Positions 1-9,489 of a DNA stretch of 64,000 nucleotides are shown in pieces (position 1 is the stretch's first letter; each line of letters begins with the position of its first letter). The notes beneath the pieces are model-generated. The model saw only the letters and a list, made by a program, of their open reading frames with translations, was not told where the DNA came from and did no database searches. Origin of the DNA: Aristolochia californica (lineage: Eukaryota; Streptophyta; Magnoliopsida; Piperales; Aristolochiaceae); contig JARWKL010000009.1 of NCBI GenBank assembly GCA_029961685.1, positions 15,433,237-15,497,236 of the forward strand, read 5' to 3'. Both the position numbers and the translations under genes were made by a program.

Positions 1-14
1 ATTAACAAAAAGCT
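1..14. repeat. Right end of a truncated monomer
   Basis: These 14 bases match the last bases of a monomer (ATTAACAAAAAGCT) just before the GACCTAGCG motif that opens the first complete copy at 15. They show that the array continues to the left of the window. Confidence 0.9.
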
Positions 15-290
15 GACCTAGCGATCATTGATCATTGTAAACTGATTTATCATGCGTAACGGGCCACATTTTTTTAAGGAATGACTTTTGGGTTGGGATT
101 CGACACTCAGTTTAAAATTCCCTCGCCTCCCCTTTTCCCCACGATTGCAAAACCTGATATATAAAGACTAAAACGAGTTTTAAATCCCTAAAAATTACAC
201 AAACTATTTGGAAATATCTCTCTCCATATTTGTGCATTGTGCATTTCCATTTTAGATGTGTACATTTTTCTTAAATCAAAACTTGAGTTT

Positions 291-313
291 TCACTTTTTC
301 CTTCATCTCGTAG
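291..313 (+). promoter_or_regulatory. 3' splice-acceptor-like tract
   Basis: A pyrimidine-rich run (291-310) ends in TAG at 311-313, with a branch-point-like CTTAAAT at 270-276, about 40 nt upstream. The arrangement recurs in every monomer; K copies read CTTAG instead of CGTAG. It would define the left edge of a 77-nt segment ending at the donor-like site. Cryptic or functional status is unknown. Confidence 0.3.
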
Positions 314-390
314 ACAAAAAACAGAATAGATGACAACGAAATGAAAATTTTAGACTCTGTGTATGGAGAAAATTTAAAGCAATAACAAAC

Positions 391-396
391 GTAAGT
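391..396 (+). promoter_or_regulatory. 5' splice-donor-like GTAAGT
   Basis: AAC followed by GTAAGT at 391-396 matches the donor consensus well. The 77 bases from 314 to 390 lie between the acceptor-like TAG and this site; the same 77-nt spacing holds at 4376-4452 and 990-1066. B and I copies have GTAAGA, and single copies are altered at about 18663 (GTCAGA) and 40317 (ATAAGT). The 77-nt segment has stops in all frames, so any exon would be noncoding. Confidence 0.3.
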
Positions 397-698
397 AAAG
401 AAAATTTATTCACACACCACAAATGAAGAAAAAAGTTTTCTCATCCAAGTTTGGGAAATTCCACTAGTTCAGCAACCCCAATAGGTTGGAATTTGATAAG
501 AAAGGGATTTTTCTACACATGCTTTAAAAAACGGATATGCATGCTCGAAACTTGTTAAAGTTGCAAATGACCCATGGATCCAAACCTTTCAAAAAGAATA
601 AAAAACTTCTCATTAAATTCTCAAGTGAACGTGCGGTGGGATATTTAACCGAGTCAAACAAGCCATTATTTTGCCCATTAACGAAAAGCTGACCTAGC

Positions 699-712
699 GA
701 TCATTGATCATT
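699..712. repeat. Tandem 7-bp duplication GATCATT x2
   Basis: GATCATT at 699-705 is repeated at 706-712. Copies that follow F, B (HOR 1 type), J or X monomers have lost one base from the first unit (GCGTCATTG). That loss changes monomer length and creates the antisense ATG used by the spurious minus-strand frames. Confidence 0.7.
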
Positions 713-833
713 GTAAACTGATTTATCATGCGTAACGGGCCACATTTTTTTAAGCAATGACTTTTGGGTTGGGATTCAAAACTCAGTTTAAAATTCCCTC
801 GCCTCCCCTTTTCCCGACGATTGTAAAACCTGA

Positions 834-840
834 TATATAA
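834..840 (+). promoter_or_regulatory. TATATAA motif, possible TATA-like element (one per monomer)
   Basis: TGATATATAAAG occurs at the same offset in every monomer, here with TATATAA at 834-840. It resembles an RNA polymerase II TATA box, but AT-rich DNA yields such heptamers by chance and no coding gene follows. It is recorded as a conserved motif that could matter if the satellite is transcribed. Confidence 0.25.
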
Positions 841-844
841 AGTC

Positions 845-858
845 TAAAACGAGTTTTA
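845..858. repeat. 6-bp dyad TAAAAC-GA-GTTTTA
   Basis: TAAAAC (845-850) and GTTTTA (853-858) are perfect inverted repeats separated by GA, just downstream of the TATATAA motif. The dyad is kept in most variants. One arm is changed where the sequence reads AAAAAGAG (copies near 2203, 21825 and 34683), AAACCGAG (near 8294) or AAAACTAG (near 57025 and 63795). Confidence 0.6.
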
Positions 859-905
859 AATCCCTAAAAATTACACAAACTTTTTGGAAATATCTCTCTC
901 CATAT

Positions 906-919
906 TTGTGCATTGTGCA
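906..919. repeat. Tandem 7-bp duplication TTGTGCA x2
   Basis: TTGTGCA at 906-912 is directly repeated at 913-919. The pair is nearly invariant across the array; rare changes are TTGTGTATTG (near 6324), TTAGTGC (near 12412) and GTGTATTTCC (near 46934). Confidence 0.7.
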
Positions 920-953
920 TTTCCATTTTAGAAGTGTACATTTTTCTTAAATC

Positions 954-967
954 AAAACTTGAGTTTT
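954..967. repeat. 6-bp dyad AAAACT-TG-AGTTTT
   Basis: AAAACT (954-959) and AGTTTT (962-967) are perfect inverted repeats separated by TG. It is present in most monomers but broken in E copies (TTGAATTTTC) and I copies (AACATGAG), so it is variant-specific. Confidence 0.6.
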
Positions 968-1131
968 CACTTTTTCCTTCATCTCGTAGACAAAAAACAG
1001 AATAGATGACAACGAAATGAAAATTTTAGACTCTGTGTACGGAGAAAATTTAAAGCAATAACAAACGTAAGAAAAGAAAATTTATTCACACACCACAAAT
1101 GAAGAAAAAAGTTTTCGCATCCAAGTTTGGG

Positions 1132-1170
1132 AAATTCCACTAGTTCAGCAACCCCAATAGGTTGGAATTT
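1132..1170. repeat. 8-bp inverted repeat with 23-nt spacer (per-monomer dyad)
   Basis: AAATTCCA at 1132-1139 is the exact reverse complement of TGGAATTT at 1163-1170. The 23-nt spacer contains CCAATAGGTTGG, itself a 4-bp stem with a 4-nt loop that overlaps the right arm, so two alternative hairpins are possible. The arrangement recurs in essentially all copies. It is weakened by one mismatch in K copies (AAATTTCA, near 39704, 44442, 53243 and 59338) and in the E copy near 3170. Dyads are common in centromeric satellites as possible non-B structures; a role here is inference. Confidence 0.7.
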
Positions 1171-1248
1171 GATAAGAAAGAGATTTTTCTACACATGCTT
1201 TAAAAAATGGATATGCATGGCTCGAAACATGTTAAAGTTGCAAATGAC

Positions 1249-1258
1249 CCATGGATCC
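1249..1258. other. Overlapping CCATGG/GGATCC landmark in each monomer
   Basis: CCATGGATCC (CCATGG at 1249-1254, GGATCC at 1253-1258) occurs once per monomer, so either site alone marks a 677-bp ladder. GGATCC is missing from the L copies near 39151 and 40503 (CATGGTTCC). CCATGG is missing from J copies (near 33730, 35762, 41832 and 50653), which read ACTCATGGATCC. Confidence 0.8.
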
Positions 1259-1273
1259 AAACCTTTCAAAAAG

Positions 1274-1279
1274 AATAAA
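1274..1279 (+). promoter_or_regulatory. AATAAA hexamer (polyadenylation-signal-like)
   Basis: AAGAATAAAAAAC in the back half of nearly every monomer contains the canonical AATAAA, about 440 bp after the TATATAA of the same copy. It is lost in the copies near 2629 and 22253 (AAGAATTAAAAAC). G and L copies have further AATAAA hexamers (AAATAAAATT and AAAATAAAG). Chance occurrence is likely in A-rich DNA. Confidence 0.2.
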
Positions 1280-3572
1280 AAACTTCTCATTAAATTCTCA
1301 AGTGAACGTGCGGTGGGATATTTAACCGAGTCAAACAAGCCATTATTTTGCCTATTAACGAAAAGCTGACCTAGCGTCATTGATCATTGTAAACTGATTT
1401 ATCATGCGTAACGGGCCACATTTTTTTAAGGAATGACTTTTGGGTTGGGATTCAACACTCAGTTTAAAATTCCCTCGCCTCCCCTTTTCCCGACGATTGC
1501 AAAACCTGATATATAAAGACTAAAACGAGTTTTAAATCCCGATAAAATTACACAAACTTTTTGGAAATATCTCTCTCCATATTTGTGCATTGTGCATTTC
1601 CATTTTAGATGTGTACATTTTTCTTAAATCAAAACTTGAGTTTTCACTTTTTCCTTCATCTCGTAGACAAAAAACAGAATAGATGACAACGAAATGAAAA
1701 TTTTAGACTCTGTGTACGGAGAAAATTTAAAGCAATAACAAACGTAAGTAAAGAAAATTTATTCACACACCACAAATGAAGAAAAAAGTTTTCTCATCCA
1801 AGTTTGGGAAATTCCACTAGTTCAGCAACCCCAATAGGTTGGAATTTGATAAGAAAGGGATTTTTCTACACATGCTTTAAAAAATGGATATGCATGCTCG
1901 AAACATGTTAAAGTTGCAAATGACCCATGGATCCAAACCTTTCAAAAAGAATAAAAAACTTCTCATTAAATTCTCAAGTGAACGTGCGGTGGGATATTTA
2001 ACCGAGTCAAACAAGCCATTATTTTGCCCATTAACGAAAAGCTGACCTAGCGATCATTGATCATTGTAAACTGATTTATCATGCGTAACGGGCCACATTT
2101 TTTTAAGCAATGACTTTTGGGTTGGGATTCAAAACTCAGTTTAAAATTCCCTCGCCTCCCCTTTTCCCGACGATTGTAAAACCTGATATATAAAGTCTAA
2201 AAAGAGTTTTAAATCCCTAAAAATTACACAAACTTTTTGGAAATAACTCTCTCCATATTTGTGCATTGTGCATTTCCATTTTAGTTGTGTACATTTTTCT
2301 TAAATCAAAACTTGAGTTTTCACTTTTTCCTTCATCTCGTAGACAAAAAACAGAATAGATGACAACGAAATGAAAATTTTAGACTCTGTGTACGGAGAAA
2401 ATTTAAAGCAATAACAAACGTAAGTAAAGAAAATTTATTCACACACCACAAATGAAGAAAAAAGTTTTCTCATCCAAGTTTGGGAAATTCCACTAGTTCA
2501 GCAACCCCAATAGGTTGGAATTTGATAAGAAAGAGATTTTTCTACACATGCTTTAAAAAATGGATATGCATGGCTCGAAACATGTTAAAGTTGCAAATGA
2601 CCCATGGATCCAAACCTTTCAAAAAGAATTAAAAACTTCTCCTTAAATTCTCAAGTGAACGTGCGGTGGGATATTTAACCGAGTCAAACAAGCCATTATT
2701 TTGCCCATTAACAAAAAGCTGACCTAGCGATCATTGATCATTGTAAACTGATTTATCATGCGTAACGGGCCACATTTTTTTAAGGAATGACTTTTGGGTT
2801 GGGATTCAACACTCAGTTTAAAATTCCCTCGCCTCCCCTTTCCCCGACGATTGCAAACCTTGATATATAAAGACTAAAACGAGTTTTAAATCCCTATAAA
2901 ATTACACAAACTTTTTGGAAATATCTCTCTCCATATTTGTGCATTGTGCATTTCCATTTTAGATGTGTACATTTTTCTTAAATCAAAACTTGAATTTTCA
3001 CTTTTTCCTTCATCTCGTAGACAAAAAACAGAATAGATGACAACGAAATCAAAATTTTAGACTCTGTGTACGGAGAAAATTTAAAGCAATAACAAACGTA
3101 AGTAAAGAAAATTTATTCACACACCACAAATGAAGAAAAAAATTTTCTCATCCAAGTTTGGGAAATTCCTCTAGTTCAGCAACCCCAATAGGTTGGAATT
3201 TGATAAGAAAGAGATTTTTCTACACATGCTTTAAAAAATGGATATGCATGGCTCGAAACATGTTAAAGTTGCAAATGACCCATGGATCCAAACCTTTCAA
3301 AAAGAATAAAAAACTTCTCATTAAATTCTCAAGTGAACGTGCGGTGGGATATTTAACCGAGTCAAACAAGCCATTATTTTGCCCATTAACAAAAAGCTGA
3401 CCTAGCGATCATTGATCATTGTAAACTGATTTATCATGCGTAACGGGCCACATTTTTTTAAGGAATGACTTTTGGGTTGGGATTCAACACTCAGTTTAAA
3501 ATTCCCTCGCCTCCCCTTTCCCCGACGATTGCAAACCTTGATATATAAAGACTAAAACGAGTTTTAAATCCC

Positions 3573-3672
3573 TATAAAATTACACAAACTTTTTGGAAAT
3601 ATCTCTCTCCATATTTGTGCATTGTGCATTTCCATTTTAGATGTGTACATTTTTCTTAAATCAAAACTTGAG
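3573..3672. other. Variant switch E to F within one monomer
   Basis: The monomer starting at 3399 is E-type through CCCTATAAAATT (about 3570-3581) but has G at 3672 (TTGAGTTTTC), where E copies have A, and then ends with F-type features (AACGAAAAGC, GCGTCATTGATCACTG). The switch lies between these sites. A single reversion at 3672 plus later conversion is the alternative. Confidence 0.5.
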
Positions 3673-4752
3673 TTTTCACTTTTTCCTTCATCTCGTAGAC
3701 AAAAAACAGAATAGATGACAACGAAATGAAAATTTTAGACTCTGTGTACGGAGAAAATTTAAAGCAATAACAAACGTAAGTAAAGAAAATTTATTCACAC
3801 ACCACAAATGAAGAAAAAAATTTTCTCATCCAAGTTTGGGAAATTCCACTAGTTCAGCAACCCCAATAGGTTGGAATTTGATAAGAAAGAGATTTTTCTA
3901 CACATGCTTTAAAAAATGGATATGCATGGCTCGAAACATGTTAAAGTTGCAAATGACCCATGGATCCAAACCTTTCAAAAAGAATAAAAAACTTCTCATT
4001 AAATTCTCAAGTGAACGTGCGGTGGGATATTTAACCGAGTCAAACAAGCCATTATTTTGCCCATTAACGAAAAGCTGACCTAGCGTCATTGATCACTGTA
4101 AACTGATTTATCATGCGTAACGGTCCACATTTTTTTAAGGAATGACTTTTGGGTTGGGATTCAACACTCAGTTTAAAATTCCCTCGCCTCCCCTTTTCCC
4201 GACGATTGCAAAACCTGATATATAAAGACTAAAACGAGTTTTAAACCCCTATAAAATTACACAAACTTTTTGGAAATATCTCTCTCCATATTTGTGCATT
4301 GTGCATTTCCATTTTAGATGTGTACATTTTTCTTAAATCAAAACTTGAGTTTTCACTTTTTCCTTCATCTCGTAGACAAAAAACAGAATAGATGACAACG
4401 AAACGAAAATTTTAGACTCTGTGTATGGAGAAAATTTAAAGCAACAACAAACGTAAGTAAATAAAATTTATTCACACACCAAAAATAAAGAAAAAAGTTT
4501 CTTCATCCAAGTTTGGGAAATTCCACTAGTTCAGCAACCCCAATAGGTTGGAATTTGATAAGAAAGAGATTTTTCTAAACATGCTTTAAAAAATGGATAT
4601 GCATGGCTCGAAACATGTTAAAGTTGCAAATGACCCATGGATCCAAACCTTTCAAAAAGAATAAAAAACTTCTCATTAATTCTCAAGTGAACGTGCGGTG
4701 GGATATTTAACCGAGTCAAACAAGCCATTATTTTGCCCATTAACAAAAAGCT

Positions 4753-7700
4753 GACCTAGCGATCATTGATCATTGTAAACTGATTTATCATGCGTAACGG
4801 GCCACATTTTTTTAAGGAATGACTTTTGGGTTGGGATTCAACACTCAGTTTAAAATTCCCTCGCCTCCCCTTTTCCCCACGATTGCAAAACCTGATATAT
4901 AAAGACTAAAACGAGTTTTAAATCCCTAAAAATTACACAAACTATTTGGAAATATCTCTCTCCATATTTGTGCATTGTGCATTTCCATTTTAGATGTGTA
5001 CATTTTTCTTAAATCAAAACTTGAGTTTTCACTTTTTCCTTCATCTCGTAGACAAAAAACAGAATAGATGACAACGAAATGAAAATTTTAGACTCTGTGT
5101 ATGGAGAAAATTTAAAGCAATAACAAACGTAAGTAAAGAAAATTTATTCACACACCACAAATGAAGAAAAAAGTTTTCTCATCCAAGTTTGGGAAATTCC
5201 ACTAGTTCAGCAACCCCAATAGGTTGGAATTTGATAAGAAAGGGATTTTTCTACACATGCTTTAAAAAACGGATATGCATGCTCGAAACATGTTAAAGTT
5301 GCAAATGACCCATGGATCCAAACCTTTCAAAAAGAATAAAAAACTTCTCATTAAATTCTCAAGTGAACGTGCGGTGGGATATTTAACCGAGTCAAACAAG
5401 CCATTATTTTGCCCATTAACGAAAAGCTGACCTAGCGATCATTGATCATTGTAAACTGATTTATCATGCGTAACGGGCCACATTTTTTTAAGCAATGACT
5501 TTTGGGTTGGGATTCAAAACTCAGTTTAAAATTCCCTCGCCTCCCCTTTTCCCGACGATTGTAAAACCTGATATATAAAGTCTAAAACGAGTTTTAAATC
5601 CCTAAAAATTACACAAACTTTTTGGAAATATCTCTCTCCATATTTGTGCATTGTGCATTTCCATTTTAGATGTGTACATTTTTCTTAAATCAAAACTTGA
5701 GTTTTCACTTTTTCCTTCATCTCGTAGACAAAAAACAGAATAGATGACAACGAAATGAAAATTTTAGACTCTGTGTACGGAGAAAATTTAAAGCAATAAC
5801 AAACGTAAGAAAAGAAAATTTATTCACACACCACAAATGAAGAAAAAAGTTTTCTCATCCAAGTTTGGGAAATTCCACTAGTTCAGCAACCCCAATAGGT
5901 TGGAATTTGATAAGAAAGAGATTTTTCTACACATGCTTTAAAAAATGGATATGCATGGCTCGAAACATGTTAAAGTTGCAAATGACCCATGGATCCAAAC
6001 CTTTCAAAAAGAATAAAAAACTTCTCATTAAATTCTCAAGTGAACGTGCGGTGGGATATTTAACCGAGTCAAACAAGCCATTATTTTGCCCATTAACAAA
6101 AAGCTGACCTAGCGATCATTGATCATTGTAAACTGATTTATCATGCGTAACATGCCACATTTTTTTAAGGAATGACTTTTGGGTTGGGATTCAACACTCA
6201 GTTTAAAATTCCCTCGCCTCCCCTTTTCCCGACGATTGCAAAACCTGATATATAAAGACTAAAACGAGTTTTAAATCCCTAAAAATTACACAAACTTTTT
6301 GGAAATATCTCTCTCCATATTTGTGTATTGTGCATTTCCATTTTAGATGTGTACATTTTTCTTAAATCAAAACTTGAGTTTTCACTTTTTCCTTCATCTC
6401 GTAGACAAAAAACAGAATAGATGACAACGAAATGAAAATTTTAGACTCTGTGTACGGAGAAAATTTAAAGCAATAACAAACGTAAGTAAAGAAAATTTAT
6501 TCACACACCACAAATGAAAAAAAAAGTTTTCTCATCCATGTTTGGGAAATTCCACTAGTTCAGCAACCCCAATAGGTTGGAATTTGATAAGAAAGAGATT
6601 TTTCTACACATGCTTTAAAAAATGGATATACATGGCTCGAAACATGTTAAAGTTGCAAATGACCCATGGATCCAAACCTTTCAAAAAGAATAAAAAACTT
6701 CTCATTAATTCTCAAGTGAACATGCGGTGGGATATTTAACCGAGTCAAACAAGCCATTATTTTGCCCATTAACAAAAAGCTGACCTAGCGATCATTGATC
6801 ATTGTAAACTGATTTATCATGCGTAACGGGCCACATTTTTTTAAGGAATGACTTTTGGGTTGGGATTCAACACTCAGTTTAAAATTCCCTCGCCTACCCT
6901 TTTACCGACGATTGCAAAACCTGATATATAAAAACTAAAACGAGTTTTAAATCCCTAAAAATTACACAAACTTTTTGAAAATATCTCTCTCCATATTTGT
7001 GCATTGTGCATTTCCATTTTAGATGTGTACATTTTTCTTAAATCAAAACATGAGTTTTCACTTTTTCCTTCATCTCGTAGACAAAAAATAGAATAGATGA
7101 CAACGAAATGAAAATTTTAGACTCTGTGTACGGAGAAAATTTAAAGCAATAACAAACGTAAGAAAAGAAAATTTATTCACACACCACAAATGAAGAAAAA
7201 AGTTTTCTCATCCAAGTTTGGGAAATTCCACTAGTTCAGCAACCCCAATAGGTTGGAATTTGATAAGAAAGAGATTTTTCTACACATGCTTTAAAAAATG
7301 GATATGCATGGCTCGAAACATGTTAAAGTTGCAAATGACCCATGGATCCAAACCTTTCAAAAAGAATAAAAAACTTCTCATTAAATTCTCAAGTGAACGT
7401 GCGGTGGGATATTTAACCGAGTCAAACAAGCCATTATTTTGCCCATTAACAAAAAGCTGACCTAGCGATCATTGATCATTGTAAACTGATTTATCATGCG
7501 TAACGGGCCACATTTTTTTAAGGAATGACTTTTGGGTTGGGATTCAACACTCAGTTTAAAATTCCCTCGCCTCCCCTTTCCCCGACGATTGCAAACCTTG
7601 ATATATAAAGACTAAAACGAGTTTTAAATCCCTATAAAATTACACAAACTTTTTGGAAATATCTCTCTCCATATTTGTGCATTGTGCATTTCCATTTTAG

Positions 7701-9489
7701 ATGTGTACATTTTTCTTAAATCAAAACTTGAATTTTCACTTTTTCCTTCATCTCGTAGACAAAAAACAGAATAGATGACAACGAAATGAAAATTTTAGAC
7801 TCTGTGTACGGAGAAAATTTAAAGCAATAACAAACGTAAGTAAAGAAAATTTATTCTCACACCACAAATGAAGAAAAAAATTTTCTCATCCAAGTTTGGG
7901 AAATTCCACTAGTTCAGCAACCCCAATAGGTTGGAATTTGATAAGAAAGAGATTTTTCTACACATGCTTTAAAAAATGGATATGCATGGCTCGAAACATG
8001 TTAAAGTTGCAAATGACCCATGGATCCAAACCTTTCAAAAAGAATAAAAAACTTCTCATTAAATTCTCAAGTGAACGTGCGGTGGGATATTTAACCGAGT
8101 CAAACAAGCCATTATTTTGCCCATTAACAAAAAGCTGACCTAGCGATCATTGATCATTGTAAACTGATTTATCATGCGTAACATGCCACATTTTTTTAAG
8201 GAATGACTTTTGGGTTGGGATTCAACACTCAGTTTAAAATTCCCTCGCCTCCCCTTTTCCCGACGATTGCAAAACCTGATATATAAAGACTAAACCGAGT
8301 TTTAAATCCCTAAAAATTACACAAACTTTTTGGAAATATCTCTCTCCATATTTGTGCATTGTGCATTTCCATTTTAGATGTGTACATTTTTCTTAAATCA
8401 AAACTTGAGTTTTCACTTTTTCCTTCATCTCGTAGACAAAAAACAGAATAGATGACAACGAAATGAAAATTTTAGACTCTGTGTACGGAGAAAATTTAAA
8501 GCAATAACAAACGTAAGTAAAGAAAATTTATTCACACACCACAAATGAAGAAAAAAATTTTCTCATCCAAGTTTGGGAAATTCCACTAGTTCAGCAACCC
8601 CAATAGGTTGGAATTTGATAAGAAATAGATTTTTCTACACATGCTTTAAAAAATGGATATGCATGGCTCGAAACATGTTAAAGTTGCAAATGACCCATGG
8701 ATCCAAACCTTTCAAAAAGAATAAAAAACTTCTCATTAAATTCTCAAGTGAACGTGCGGTGGGATATTTAACCGAGTCAAACAAGCCATTATTTTGCCCA
8801 TTAACGAAAAGCTGACCTAGCGTCATTGATCACTGTAAACTGATTTATCATGCGTAACGGTCCACATTTTTTTAAGGAATGACTTTTGGGTTGGGATTCA
8901 ACACTCAGTTTAAAATTCCCTCGCCTCCCCTTTTCCCGACGATTGCAAAACCTGATATATAAAGACTAAAACGAGTTTTAAACCCCTATAAAATTACACA
9001 AACTTTTTGGAAATATCTCTCTCCATATTTGTGCATTGTGCATTTCCATTTTAGATGTGTACATTTTTCTTAAATCAAAACTTGAGTTTTCACTTTTTCC
9101 TTCATCTCGTAGACAAAAAACAGAATAGATGACAACGAAACGAAAATTTTAGACTCTGTGTATGGAGAAAATTTAAAGCAACAACAAACGTAAGTAAATA
9201 AAATTTATTCACACACCAAAAATAAAGAAAAAAGTTTCTTCATCCAAGTTTGGGAAATTCCACTAGTTCAGCAACCCCAATAGGTTGGAATTTGATAAGA
9301 AAGAGATTTTTCTAAACATGCTTTAAAAAATGGATATGCATGGCTCGAAACATGTTAAAGTTGCAAATGACCCATGGATCCAAACCTTTCAAAAAGAATA
9401 AAAAACTTCTCATTAATTCTCAAGTGAACGTGCGGTGGGATATTTAACCGAGTCAAACAAGCCATTATTTTGCCCATTAACAAAAAGCT
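4753..9489. repeat. HOR 2: seven monomers, A-B-H-I-E-F-G, 4737 bp
   Basis: Monomer anchors (TTG of TTTGGGAAAT) are 5189, 5865, 6542, 7218, 7896, 8573 and 9250. This is the first of three adjacent units sharing one 4737-bp register. The A subtype differs from HOR 1 in having ATTCAACACTC and AAACATGTT. The H monomer carries TATACATGGC and a one-base loss in CATTAATTCTC. The I monomer carries CTACCCTTTTACCG, TTTTTGAAAAT and AAACATGAG. Copy-specific changes include TTGTGTATTG in H, TATTCTCACACC in E, and TAAACCGAG and AGAAATAGAT in F. It ends with a G monomer. Confidence 0.87.

Larger units (their letters stand above)
691..1367. repeat. Representative monomer (variant B), 677 bp
   Basis: This copy is used as the reference for monomer anatomy. 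In order it holds a GATCATT tandem pair (699-712), TATATAA (834-840), a 6-bp dyad (845-858), a TTGTGCA tandem pair (906-919), a second 6-bp dyad (954-967), a pyrimidine tract ending in TAG (989), three A/T tracts (about 1020-1083), an 8-bp dyad (1132-1139 with 1163-1170), overlapping CCATGG and GGATCC (1249-1258) and AATAAA (1274-1279). Variant B is marked by AAGCAATG, AAAACTC, TTGTAAAACC, AAGTCTAAAAC and GTAAGAAAAG. This B subtype also has TAGAAGTGTAC and TTTTCGCATCC, shared only with the copies anchored at 20751, 26843 and 31580. A non-genic 80-codon open frame starts at a TTG at 1127. Confidence 0.9.
15..4752. repeat. HOR 1: seven monomers, A-B-C-D-E-E/F-G
   Basis: Monomers start at 15, 691, 1368, 2044, 2721, 3399 and 4077. 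The A copy has ATTCGACACTC and AAACTTGTT; the D copy has the unusual AAGAATTAAAAAC and CTCCTTAAATT. The first five monomers match those starting at 19639 at a constant offset of 19624 bp, including these rare variants. The E copy carries two changes seen nowhere else, CGAAATCAAAA near 3050 and TTCCTCTAG near 3170. The sixth monomer begins like E (TTCCCCGACG, GCAAACCTTG) but has TTGAGTTTTC at 3672 and ends like F, so it looks chimeric. The unit closes with G, recognised by ACACCAAAAATAAAG and TCTAAACATG. Confidence 0.85.

Noticed and set aside
1127..1369. 80-codon plus-strand open frame repeated throughout the array (also 65-, 67- and 89-codon forms)
   Set aside because: It starts at TTG in most copies, is broken by a one-base deletion in A and C copies (GCATGCTCG) and in G, H and K copies (ATTAATTC), and varies by amino-acid-changing substitutions without visible constraint. 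It recurs only because the satellite recurs. The 89-codon forms at 46441 and 57276 arise from a local deletion that puts an ATG in frame.
1189..1380. 63-codon minus-strand open frame repeated in part of the array
   Set aside because: Its ATG exists only where one base is lost to give GCGTCATTG. It lies wholly antisense to the repeated plus-strand frame and has no family resemblance that I recognise.
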